Part shown: positions 23,547-30,913 of the stretch, piece by piece | Position numbering within the stretch: the first letter of the stretch is position 1 | How the letters are laid out: each line of letters starts with the position of its first letter | Source of the DNA: Acidithiobacillus marinus | Lineage (GTDB): Bacteria > Pseudomonadota > Gammaproteobacteria > Acidithiobacillales > Acidithiobacillaceae | Assembly (NCBI RefSeq): GCF_002847505.1 | Contig: NZ_MXAV01000038.1 | Coordinates: forward strand, 1-32,442 | Length of the DNA stretch: 32,442 nucleotides | Direction: 5' to 3' | Notes under the pieces: model-generated | The model's database searches: none | What the model saw: the letters and a program-made list of their open reading frames with translations, nothing else | Told to the model about the DNA's origin: nothing | Made by a program: the position numbers and the translations under genes

Positions 23547-24686
23547 ATGAAAACACTTTACCTTCATGCCGGTGGCAGCAAGACGGGCTCCAGCGCCTTG
23601 CAGGTTTTCTTTTCGCAGTATGCCCGTGCTCTGGAGCAACAGGGTATTGCCTATAAAAACAATTCAGAAGTGAGGCATGAATATCAAATCACATCAGGAA
23701 ACGGCTATGCTCTATTTGAATTGCTTGTCTCCGCATCAAGCAATGATTGTATCAATGAAATCATTATGAGTTATTTTGGAACCTGCAATTGCGCCATTAT
23801 ATCCAGTGAGTATATGCAGCATTTAGATGCTAAACAGGTCTACAGACTAATGTCTGCGACATTTAATTTGGGGATACAATTAGAGTTGATATACTTTGTG
23901 CGCAGTGTCATCCCTTTTGTCTGTTCTGCCTATGACCAGGTCATAAAACGGCATGGCGAATGGCGATCAATAGACGACTGGATCCCAGATTTAAGTACGC
24001 TTGATCATATTGAGTTTTTGAAGCGTGTGTCTGGCATTATTCCCAGTACGAACATTCACGTGTTTAACTACGACAGCATAAGCGAGCACCTTGTCGATAC
24101 GGTGCTTCAAGTGCTTAAAATTGTAGATAAAATTAAAACTGACGTGCGACATAAGCAGAGAAGAGTAAACCGGTCGTTGACGAATCAAGAACGCAACTAT
24201 CTGCGTGACTTTAACAGACGATATGGCGGCCAATTTTCACAAGAGGTATCAGATAGGCTGATCTATATAAAACCTGAGTATTGTTCAGAAACACCGCGAA
24301 TTTCTGATCACTCGGTAAGCATTCTCGAGGAAAAGTTTCAAGCCGACATTGCGTGGGTGAATCAAACCTTCTTGGGCGAGAAAGATGGCATATCTATATA
24401 TTCCAGCCATAGTGCAATGAGGGGAATACATCGAGGTATCATCTCGGCTAATGAACTTGAACAAAACGAGATACACAACTTTGTGCTGGAATGGTCCATC
24501 GAGCGTATTAAATCGCTTCAGAAGGAGCTCGATGACGTTTATCGGTCGCGTTCTTTTCGGTTAACGTACCCGCTGAGGCGGATCTGGAGATTGATACACT
24601 GCATTAATATTGTTCAAAGAAAGAAAAAATATGAGGGGAAGCTTCCTGAATGTCAAACAGCGCCTGAGATTGATCATTTTCAGTAG
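23547..24686 (+). CDS. Sulfotransferase-like protein
   Basis: A 379-residue AT-rich gene. The N-terminus TLYLHAGGSKTGSSALQVFF is a nucleotide-binding loop of the sulfotransferase type (H-x-G-x-x-K-T-G-T/S-S-x-L-Q), which holds the 5'-phosphate of PAPS. LELIYFVRSVIPFVCSAYDQ resembles the strand with the conserved Arg that contacts the 3'-phosphate. The last 60 residues (SLQKELDDVYRSRSFRLTYP followed by LRRIWRL) resemble tails common on glycosyltransferases and other cell-surface polysaccharide enzymes. It probably modifies a surface carbohydrate, but the acceptor is unknown. No linked polysaccharide genes are present; mobile-element debris lies on both sides, so it is likely a passenger. Confidence 0.7.
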   Translation: MKTLYLHAGGSKTGSSALQVFFSQYARALEQQGIAYKNNSEVRHEYQITSGNGYALFELLVSASSNDCINEIIMSYFGTCNCAIISSEYMQHLDAKQVYRLMSATFNLGIQLELIYFVRSVIPFVCSAYDQVIKRHGEWRSIDDWIPDLSTLDHIEFLKRVSGIIPSTNIHVFNYDSISEHLVDTVLQVLKIVDKIKTDVRHKQRRVNRSLTNQERNYLRDFNRRYGGQFSQEVSDRLIYIKPEYCSETPRISDHSVSILEEKFQADIAWVNQTFLGEKDGISIYSSHSAMRGIHRGIISANELEQNEIHNFVLEWSIERIKSLQKELDDVYRSRSFRLTYPLRRIWRLIHCINIVQRKKKYEGKLPECQTAPEIDHFQ

Positions 24687-24917
24687 TGATCAGCGTCAGG
24701 ATTGTCTGCCCAAAACCAGGCTCATATCTGGAGATTCTTACAACTATTCAGTTGGCTATTGTCAGCTTTTCATGGCACAGGGCGGTAAAGTCATGATGAT
24801 GGCAATGGATAATGGATGGCGCCGAATTATACTGAGCAATAGCCAAACTGGCGTTGTAGAAGTACTTCTCACGAACACCAAGCTTTCATGACGAATGTTA
24901 GCCCCTAAAATCGGGAT
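24687..24917. other. Interval with dapD 3'-end fragment
   Basis: No gene is supported here. It contains the 40-bp dapD-like fragment at 24838-24877; the rest is not recognised. Confidence 0.4.
24838..24877 (+). repeat. Partial duplicate of the dapD-like gene 3' end
   Basis: 38 of 40 bases are identical to 1054-1093 of the DapD-like gene. In frame it reads NSQTGVVEVLLTN against NSQTGVVEVLPTN. The frame continues upstream into unrelated sequence and stops soon after, so it is a remnant of a second copy or a recombination scar. Confidence 0.75.
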
Positions 24918-24983
24918 TCAGGTCATTTTGCTACGGATTTTGTAGTAAACGGCGTTTTTATGGCCATATTTCCATGGTTTTCC

Positions 24984-24993
24984 GCTTACCCCC
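24984..24993. repeat. ISAs1 target duplication GCTTACCCCC, left copy
   Basis: The 10-mer is repeated exactly at 27040-27049, directly outside the two ends of the element. Eight to ten bases is usual for ISAs1. Confidence 0.85.
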
Positions 24994-27039
24994 CAGGGCT
25001 CCGTCAAGCTCGCCAGATATAGTAGCAGAGGTTTTCGCCACTGATTTTAATGGTGGTTTGAAGGGGCTATAGTTGGTGGAAATGCGGCATTTTCAGGCGA
25101 TTTTGGGTGCAGAATCGTGAATGGGGTGGCTGACGGACGCAGCTCGCCCTCCGGAGCTATTCTCGGATAGGTAAACCCCGTGGTGGCGCCTCAGTATCCG
25201 AGTTGGCGGAGCGTTTTGTGCGCGCTGGCGGCGAAATCCCGGCACGCTTTGGCGATATTCTTGACGCCAGTGAGACGCATAATGCTCATGGCCAGTTCGC
25301 GCAAGGTCGCCATCATATGGGGACCGTTCTGGGTACGGACTTGGGAGAGGTCCTCGTGGAAAGTCACATCGCGGACATGATGGTTCCGGTTTTCAATTTC
25401 CCAGTGACCACGGGCCAAGCCCAACAGATTTTCGGGCGTGGCACGATCCGGGGTCAGGCTGGTGAGTCCGAAGGCATAATCATCCCGAATCGTGCCCTCT
25501 TTGCTGTTGATGGTGGAGCGTTGGATCAGGAAAGCTTGTCCGACATGCGGAAAATGGAGGCCGGTTGCCCGGGTGGCGACGATGATTTTGCGGTATTCAA
25601 AGCGGCCATGCCCGACCTCTGTGGTTTCAGCGTTGAGGGGGAAAATCGCCCCAAGGGAGGCACGTCAGACGGTCGCGGAGTTTTCGTTGATTGCCTTTGA
25701 CGGCGGTGAAGAGATAATCGGCTTTCTTGTCTTCGACGAGGAAGCGGGCGGTCTCCCGCTGGGTATGCAGGGCATCGGCGGTGACGACCTTGCCCGCGAT
25801 GTTGACGTCCTGGAGCAGGTTGCGCAGTTCTGGAATTTCGTTGGTTTTCCGGGCGATTTCTTTTTGCGCGATGGTGGCCCCCTGTCCATGCAGGAACGCG
25901 CTGAGCAGATGCACCTGAGCGCCGTCTGCGCGTGCGGCCCCTTTGAGGACTTTGCCATCGACGGCCACCGCTTCAAAGCCCGCCGTACCCAGTAGCCAGG
26001 CGCCGATCGCCGCATCCAGCGCCTCCACATCGGCCCCTTGCAAGACGCGCCGGATGGTCGGTTCGGAGGGGGCGAGGTAGCGCTTGGTTTTGGGATCGAA
26101 TCGGGCGCGGATGCGCTTCAATTGAGCCTGGGTCAAGCGACCGCCCCACTCGGCGATGGCGGCATAACTTTCGGCCCGCGTCAGGACAGCGGCCACGGCC
26201 ACCGTCAGGATGGCCGGGAGGGGATGCTGCTTGCCTAGTTTGCTGCGGGTATCGGGAAGGCGGAAAAAGATTTGGCGCAAGCCTTCCATTTGCGCGTCGC
26301 TCAACGTCACGGTTTGCATGGGGGTATGGGTCCATTCGAGTTGGGGCTGCGGCTGGGCCAACCAGGCCCGCGCCTGTGGATGGAGAGGAAAGAGCAGAAG
26401 ACGTTTAGGTTGGCCGTGGTGGACATAGCCACCACCGGGACGGCGGGCGAAGCCCTTGGTTCCGCCGACATCCACCCAGTTGGCGGCCCGGTAGCAGGCA
26501 CCGGTAAAACGGGGGGATTCCACAAAGGTCTCAGCCAGCACGATGGGATGCCCATAGACGGATTGCCAGTCCGCAGAGAGCCTGTGCAGGTTCAGCGCCA
26601 GAATACGGGACGCCAGATTCGGGAAGGATTCTCCGGGCAGGATCAGAAAACGGGCATTGTTGGCGATGAGATGCAAGCGCTGGCGGCGCAAGATCCAGGA
26701 CCAGCCGATCCACCGATCCCGCGCCTGGCATTGAAAAGCGGCGGCATGCCAGCCCAGTAACGCTACCCAGCGACCATCGAGCGTAGCCACATAGCGCAGG
26801 TTACGGCCCGCCAAGGTGCGAAAGCCCCGGTAGTGATACGTTTGCATCAGCGTATTCCAGCGTTCCCGCTCCGTGGGCAGGATGGGTCGCACCTGAACAC
26901 GGTGCAGGCTGGCTTGCTGGTTTTCGGTGAGAGTTGGGACTTCCATGCGGCAAAAGTTACCGCATTCATCCTGAGAAGTCCAGAAAAACCCTTTGTGCTA
27001 CTCCATCAGCAGCTTAGATGGAAGGTTGACAGGGCCCTG
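24994..27039 (-). mobile_element. ISAs1-family element with DruA-domain transposase
   Basis: A 2046-bp element bounded by 10-bp direct repeats. Its inverted ends read CAGGGCTCCGTCAAGCT (left) and CAGGGCCCTGTCAACCT (right, reverse complement). It is larger than common ISAs1 elements of about 1.2-1.4 kb because the transposase has an extra N-terminal domain. It sits inside an older IS5-family remnant. Confidence 0.85.
25191..26946 (-). pseudogene. ISAs1-family transposase with N-terminal DruA-like (DUF4338) domain, frameshifted
   Basis: Residues about 15-210 are a DUF4338/DruA-type domain: RWNTLMQTYHYRGFRTLAGR, RDRWIGWSWILRRQRLHLIA, NNARFLILPGESFPNLASRI, ETFVESPRFTGACYRAANW. Residues about 230-439 are the ISAs1 transposase: LPDTRSKLGKQHPLPAILTV, AVDGKVLKGAARADGAQVHL with the catalytic Asp, and VVTADALHTQRETARFLVED. 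The frame then ends at DFPPQR, but the missing part (ETTEVGHGRFEYRK, then RGHWEIENRNHHVRDVTFHE) is intact in another frame down to 25191. Deleting one base in the GGGGG run at 25637-25641 or the adjacent AAAA (plus strand) restores a protein of about 584 residues. Confidence 0.88.
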
Positions 27040-27049
27040 GCTTACCCCC
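27040..27049. repeat. ISAs1 target duplication GCTTACCCCC, right copy
   Basis: Exact copy of 24984-24993, directly outside the right end of the ISAs1 element. Confidence 0.85.
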
Positions 27050-27216
27050 AGATTGCTCTGACGACGTTTCGCAGGGTTCCAGTCAGCGCGCCCCTTTTCT
27101 TTGGTCTGCTCTTTGCCTTCCCATGAAAAATGCTACTTGGGTACGGGGATCAGTGTGGCATCAATGATCAGTAACGATCCCAAAGCCGGTTGTTTGCTGG
27201 GTCACTTAATTATACT

Positions 27217-27717
27217 CTAGATAGAATTCTTTTTGAGAGCGCGGCGTTGCCGTATGGCCTCTTTTTTTAATAACCAAACATATGGCGCTAAATTTTCTTC
27301 TTTTACATGCTTATAAACTACTGTTATTAATGTATGGACTGCCAAGTCAACTCTTTTCTCATCTAGATTGATTAGTGATTTCATTATTGGGAAAAGAGAT
27401 TCGTCAGGAAACTCTTTAATGGCTTTGTTGATCAATTTCTTTGCCTTGTTACTTTGATTTGTGTTTCTGTACGATGACGCCAAGCAAAAATACACGTGAA
27501 TCTTTTCTTCTGGTAAAAGGCTTCCAGATAGAGCGGATAGGTAATGCCTTATCGCATCAAATTCTTTACCAGCTTTATCAAGAGCAAACCCCAGTTCCAT
27601 TGCGATATGTTCGTCATATCCATTATCAAGAGCCTTATAAAGATCAGCTATAGAGGGTTTTTTATTAAAACCACTCGGTTCTCTGGAGATGTTTTCATGC
27701 TCTTTGTCTAGTGACAT
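27217..27717 (-). CDS. Tetratricopeptide-repeat protein, function unknown
   Basis: A 166-residue soluble protein. I chose the ATG at 27717 because AAGGTGA lies five bases upstream; the GTG at 27726 would overlap that site. Residues about 30-140 form helical repeats of TPR type: MELGFALDKAGKEFDAIRHY, VYFCLASSYRNTNQSNKAKK, and a third weaker repeat ending AVHTLITVVYKHV. TPR units usually bind proteins. The gene is AT-rich compared with the central operon and ends 16 bp from the IS5 remnant. It follows the MOSC gene on the same strand in the cassette-like row. Confidence 0.65.
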   Translation of the reverse strand: MSLDKEHENISREPSGFNKKPSIADLYKALDNGYDEHIAMELGFALDKAGKEFDAIRHYLSALSGSLLPEEKIHVYFCLASSYRNTNQSNKAKKLINKAIKEFPDESLFPIMKSLINLDEKRVDLAVHTLITVVYKHVKEENLAPYVWLLKKEAIRQRRALKKNSI

Positions 27718-27839
27718 ATCATTCACCTTTTAAAGGATTACAGGCTTTTTTCCACGGTTTGTCAGAAAAAAGGCGGCTTTTAGAGGCCGGGCGGGTGGTG
27801 CTCACCTCCAGTTTGACTACGTGCAATCTGAGCGAAGGG

Positions 27840-28298
27840 CTAGGCATCAGTTTCAATAGGGGATCCACGAACGATTGCTCCACTGCCGAGAATGTCGGCA
27901 AACAGCCCGCCACGATGAACCCAGTGCTTTATGACCGCAGCAGGGGTAAGAGACCCACTACTTAAATGATTACCAAGAAGGGCGCATGGTTCGCACAGTT
28001 CAACGCCGCGCAGCCTGACATTTCCAATTGAGAACTCAACATTCACCAGATCGTTTAACCTCACTCCTCTGGTTACAAGGTTTCGGCGCGTCAGTGAAAA
28101 ATCAGTGCTGCGAGAGAACAGAGCGCAGAAGCGTTCAATTTCTTCAGCTTCGACCAATGTGATGTTCTGACCCTGTTGGGTATGTTTCCCAAAGTTCCGG
28201 TCACCTAAAATTCCCATTCCGTCTTGAACAGCGATGTGTTGGCGCTCTACTTGATCCGCGCCGCGTTCTGGACTGATGAAAATGCGTTCAACGATCAC
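27840..28298 (-). CDS. MOSC-domain protein
   Basis: A 152-residue protein made of one MOSC domain, the C-terminal module of molybdenum-cofactor sulfurases and of YiiM/mARC proteins, which handles sulfur-bearing metal cofactors. Landmarks are QDGMGILGDRNFGKHTQQGQ, NITLVEAEEIERF, LTRRNLVTRGVRLNDLVN and RGVELCEPCALLGNHL with the conserved Cys. It starts at the GTG at 28298, with GAGGAG upstream and a GTTAGGC box 13 bases before it, the arrangement of an integron cassette gene. It seems complete; single-domain MOSC proteins of this size are common. Confidence 0.85.
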   Translation of the reverse strand: MIVERIFISPERGADQVERQHIAVQDGMGILGDRNFGKHTQQGQNITLVEAEEIERFCALFSRSTDFSLTRRNLVTRGVRLNDLVNVEFSIGNVRLRGVELCEPCALLGNHLSSGSLTPAAVIKHWVHRGGLFADILGSGAIVRGSPIETDA

Positions 28299-28310
28299 CG
28301 CTTACTCCTC

Positions 28311-28338
28311 GCCTAACGGTTGTTGCGAAATGTTGGAC
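28311..28338 (-). other. Candidate short attC site (GTCCAAC ... GTTAGGC)
   Basis: On the minus strand GTCCAAC (RYYYAAC) begins 10 bases after the DUF2268 stop codon, and GTTAGGC (GTTRRRY) lies just before the MOSC start. Both core boxes fit the integron attC consensus in the right order. The 14-base centre is much shorter than in known attC sites (about 57 bp or more), so it may be a deleted site or a chance match. Confidence 0.4.
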
Positions 28339-28348
28339 GGCATTATCA

Positions 28349-29005
28349 CTATCCCTCAACGCCGGCCATGCGCAGAATTTCCTGGGCTGGTGTGGACACA
28401 AGCTCGGTTGCAGTAAGCCCAGTAGACTGAAAAGCTTTGTCAGCAAGGTAGGTGCCCGCTTTATAGCCGATCCATTTGCGACCGTCTGGGTGCTGGAACA
28501 TCCAATGCTGGTATGGTGCGTCGGCTTGCAGGCTGAGAAGCTCTTGGACCCATATTGATGCTTGTTCGGGATAGGCGCCCCAAAGTGGCGTTATTCCCGT
28601 AATGTCGCGCTGGAATGCCGTGGCCAAACCTTCGCTCACAACGGCCTCCAGCATACTGTACGGGCGCTGGGGGTTCTCTTCGATGACCCAGCCGCGTGTG
28701 AGGTGATGGCACTCGTGGGCAAGCATTGCAATCAGGTGCTTTTGTGCAACTGCGGCGATACCACCAGAATGATGAGGATCTACAACCCAGATGATTCTGT
28801 CCAATGAAACTGCCATACCGAGAGAACCGACTTCGGGGATGACGCGGCTACCGGTTTGAGCAGCGAACTCGATCATCGCAGGCAATAACGGTAGAGCCGA
28901 GCGAATCTTCGGCTCAGCATCCGTGCAGATGCTATGAATGACACGCCGATCGTCCGCTGGGAAATGGCGCTGGTCATCCGAGTCCAAAAACAAGCAATCA
29001 ATCAC
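28349..29005 (-). CDS. DUF2268 putative zinc metalloprotease
   Basis: A 218-residue protein with the gluzincin-type motif AHECHH (H-E-x-x-H) near residue 102, and EAVVSEGLATAF about 25 residues later, where the E may be the third zinc ligand. YKAGTYLADKAFQSTGLTAT near the C-terminus is typical of DUF2268 (YjaZ-like) proteins. No signal peptide is seen. The start codon overlaps the stop of the small membrane protein gene as ATGA, so the two are coupled and may work together. The actual substrate is unknown. Confidence 0.72.
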   Translation of the reverse strand: MIDCLFLDSDDQRHFPADDRRVIHSICTDAEPKIRSALPLLPAMIEFAAQTGSRVIPEVGSLGMAVSLDRIIWVVDPHHSGGIAAVAQKHLIAMLAHECHHLTRGWVIEENPQRPYSMLEAVVSEGLATAFQRDITGITPLWGAYPEQASIWVQELLSLQADAPYQHWMFQHPDGRKWIGYKAGTYLADKAFQSTGLTATELVSTPAQEILRMAGVEG

Positions 29006-29292
29006 TTCGGCTCCATTTTATGCTTTAAGCTTGAGATGCCACGCTGCACCTTGATGAACTGCGTGCAAAATACCGAAACACCAACCGCTCCAGTTACTAC
29101 GATGATAAATGCCGTGCCTGAAATGTGCGAACCCATACGCACCGACTCGGAGATGGTGATTCCGACCGGAATTGCGGCTACGTTAAGCAGACTTGGTTTT
29201 ATGCGGCCCATAAGGCGAAAGAACGCAGCCATGATAATAGTGGCTGCCAGACATATAGCGAACGTAAGTGCCAAAGCTTTTATGTCATACAT
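29002..29292 (-). CDS. Small membrane protein of unknown function
   Basis: A 96-residue protein with three predicted membrane segments (about residues 4-25, 36-48 weak, and 58-78) and a basic C-terminus (KVQRGISSLKHKM). I do not recognise the family. It is translated just before, and overlaps by four bases with, the DUF2268 putative metalloprotease, so the pair may act together. The ATG at 29292 lies 16 bases after a GTTAGGC box (29309-29315), like a cassette gene. Confidence 0.6.
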   Translation of the reverse strand: MYDIKALALTFAICLAATIIMAAFFRLMGRIKPSLLNVAAIPVGITISESVRMGSHISGTAFIIVVTGAVGVSVFCTQFIKVQRGISSLKHKMEPK

Positions 29293-29308
29293 TGATGGTT
29301 CCCGTAAC

Positions 29309-29315
29309 GCCTAAC
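29309..29315 (-). other. GTTAGGC box, candidate integron core site
   Basis: On the minus strand GTTAGGC fits GTTRRRY and precedes the small membrane protein start by 16 bases. No matching inverse core was found upstream. Identical in sequence to the box before the MOSC gene. Confidence 0.38.
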
Positions 29316-29410
29316 ATGGGGTGCTCTTCTGTAAGTTGTGGACCAGACACAACGCACCATTGCATCTCTTGGGCATTTCCTCCAATATCAGTAATGTACT
29401 GATTCTCGTC

Positions 29411-29438
29411 ATACCCGGCAAGCCGAAAAACCGGGTAT
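29411..29438. repeat. Hairpin with perfect 8-bp stem ATACCCGG/CCGGGTAT
   Basis: ATACCCGG at 29411-29418 and CCGGGTAT at 29431-29438 form a stem with a 12-base loop; TCAT/ATGA outside could extend it past one bulged base. No T-run follows on either strand, so it is not a standard terminator. Confidence 0.35.
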
Positions 29439-29534
29439 TATGAGGCATTACAAACGTTGTGGAGACTTGTCCGTGTCTGAATCTTGAAAAAGTACCCTCC
29501 CGAATGCCCCAAAAACCCCAGAAGGCACCTTGGC

Positions 29535-29769
29535 AACTGGGCATTTTGGGGACAAACGCCAGTGTTGGCTGTACCCGCCCAATGGACAACGCTCTCCATG
29601 ATCTCGGCGATTTCTCCGCAGGGTAAATTGCTTTCCAGACTGTCGATGGCAGCAGGGAGCGGAGGGTTTCATCACTTTTCTCACCGCCTTGATTCAGAGC
29701 GCGCCCCAGAAAATCTATCTAGTCGTCGATAATCTGCGGGTGCATCATGCCAAGGTGGTAACGGCCTGA
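29535..29769 (+). pseudogene. IS630-family transposase remnant
   Basis: The frame to about 29665 reads WGQTPVLAVPAQWTTLSMIS followed by AISPQGKLL. After a shift it continues GFITFLTALIQSAPQKIYLV then VDNLRVHHAKVVTA and a TGA. G-Q-T-P, S-A-I-x-x-x-G-K-L and the V-D-N-L-R-V-H-H-A-K strand with the second catalytic Asp are landmarks of IS630 transposases (DDE_3). Both ends of the gene are missing. Confidence 0.75.
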
Positions 29770-29955
29770 CGTCGGTTATAACGGCCTGATTAATAAAGCA
29801 GTGACGTGATGTTAGATCCCTTCAGGAAACGGAATTTGGAGTACGTTTCAGTTTCGATGAGCCTTTTCATGATTGATGTACCCCGATACGAAGGTCTGGG
29901 GAGCTGGAATTGCCTGATTCGTACTAATGGGCGGAAACACCCGACTCAGAACATC

Positions 29956-29961
29956 TTGACA
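29956..29961 (+). promoter_or_regulatory. Consensus -35 box (TTGACA) before the membrane-protein operon
   Basis: TTGACA is a perfect sigma-70 -35 hexamer. The matching -10 at 17-bp spacing (CACTCT, 29979-29984) is weak and lies inside the inverted repeat at 29973-30003, so a protein bound there would block the promoter. Confidence 0.45.
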
Positions 29962-29972
29962 GGACTATATTT

Positions 29973-30003
29973 GCAGTGCACTCTGTTTTTCAAAGTGCAC
30001 TGC
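29973..30003. promoter_or_regulatory. Inverted repeat operator candidate GCAGTGCACT-N11-AGTGCACTGC
   Basis: Two perfect 10-bp arms separated by 11 bases lie between a TTGACA -35 box and the ribosome site of the gene at 30025. The operon encodes a winged-helix regulator, so this is a likely autoregulatory operator. Confidence 0.55.
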
Positions 30004-30024
30004 TTTATGATTCGAGGCGATATT

Positions 30025-30600
30025 ATGCAAGAAGATAATCCCAATCCAAGCGATGTCATCCAGACGGCACAACTTCGCCAGCAACACAAAATCATCCGGA
30101 TGCAGATCAGTTACTGGCTGTTCTTCGGTATCCTGTGGCTATTTGCCAGCGTCGCGAATCTGCTCCTCGCAAACGCCCATTATTCTTATTTAACCCTTAT
30201 TCCCTGGCTGTTGTTTAGCGGTTTCATGTTTTTCCAGCCATACCTGATACCCTCAGCTAAGGGCCGTGCAGGATTAACAAGCAGTCGGGAGATCCAGTCT
30301 ATCTGGAATTTTTGTATCGCTGGTATATGGATATCAGGATTGTTGCTTCCAGCGAGCAAAATTTTACCCGGACAATTTGAAATTCCTTTAGTGCTGTGGT
30401 GGATAAGCATCGGAACCTATGCAACAGGTGTGTTATCAAAAAGCCCTAACCTCAGATACGTTGGTTTTTTATGGTTTTTAGGAGGCACAGCCGCCTTCTA
30501 TCTCACCATAAAAGAGCAATGGATTCTTCTGATAGGCGTTGGAGTCATGAGCAGCATGAGCGCCGTACTGATGCTCTCCAGAAAACTACAAGCGCTCTAA
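30025..30600 (+). CDS. Integral membrane protein of a regulator/ABC operon
   Basis: A 191-residue protein starting at the ATG at 30025 (MQEDNPNPSDVIQT), preceded by GAGGCGA; longer forms would start inside the operator. Five or six membrane helices follow from about residue 28 (SYWLFFGILWLFASVANLLL, LTLIPWLLFSGFMFFQPYLI, NFCIAGIWISGLLLPA, LVLWWISIGTYATGVL, YVGFLWFLGGTAAFYL, WILLIGVGVMSSMSAVLML). I do not recognise a named family. The gene is one base from the winged-helix regulator gene and in one operon with the ABC ATPase, so it may be a sensor, immunity or accessory subunit of that system. Confidence 0.65.
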   Translation: MQEDNPNPSDVIQTAQLRQQHKIIRMQISYWLFFGILWLFASVANLLLANAHYSYLTLIPWLLFSGFMFFQPYLIPSAKGRAGLTSSREIQSIWNFCIAGIWISGLLLPASKILPGQFEIPLVLWWISIGTYATGVLSKSPNLRYVGFLWFLGGTAAFYLTIKEQWILLIGVGVMSSMSAVLMLSRKLQAL

Positions 30601-30601
30601 A

Positions 30602-30913
30602 ATGCAGTTCACCTTACCGGAGATCGACAATCTCATCCACGCACCCATCCGTCTGGCAGTGATGACTGTCCTGAATGAGGTGGAATGGGCAGACTTTAAA
30701 TGGTTACAAGATATTACCCAAGCCAGCGATGGCAATCTTGCCAGCCATCTGCGTACTCTTGAGAATGCTCGCTATATTCAAGTTGATAAAACTTTCCAGG
30801 GGCGACGACCGCAAACACGTTATGCCATTTCTGATCTTGGCCGAAGCGCTTATCTACACTACCTGTCCGAAATGGACTCTTTTTTGACAAGGAAGGGAAA
30901 TGCGCGACAGTGA
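30602..30913 (+). CDS. Winged-helix transcriptional regulator
   Basis: A 103-residue protein that is a single winged-helix domain. The pattern LIHAPIRLAVMTVLNEVEWA, DFKWLQDITQASDGNLASHL, RTLENARYIQVDKTFQGRRP and TRYAISDLGRSAYLHYL matches the MarR/ArsR-like 'winged helix DNA-binding domain' group (HTH_34 type) often encoded next to membrane proteins and ABC exporters. It probably represses its own operon through the inverted repeat at 29973-30003. Its end overlaps the ABC ATPase start by 14 bases. Confidence 0.82.
   Translation: MQFTLPEIDNLIHAPIRLAVMTVLNEVEWADFKWLQDITQASDGNLASHLRTLENARYIQVDKTFQGRRPQTRYAISDLGRSAYLHYLSEMDSFLTRKGNARQ

Larger units (their letters stand above)
24918..27201 (-). 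pseudogene. IS5-family transposase remnant, interrupted by ISAs1 element
   Basis: Two minus-strand pieces, 27201-27050 and 24993-24918, join in frame when the ISAs1 element and one 10-bp repeat are removed. They read GSLLIIDATLIPVPK, an amber stop, HFSWEGKEQTKEKGRADWNP, AKRRQSNLGVS, GKPWKYGHKN and AVYYKIRSKMT before a TGA. DATLIPVPK-Q-HFS and AKRRQ...KHG-x-x-x-Y-G-x-K-N are landmarks of IS5 transposases; the amber stop replaces the usual Gln. N- and C-terminal parts are missing, so the copy was already decayed when the second element entered. Confidence 0.7.
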
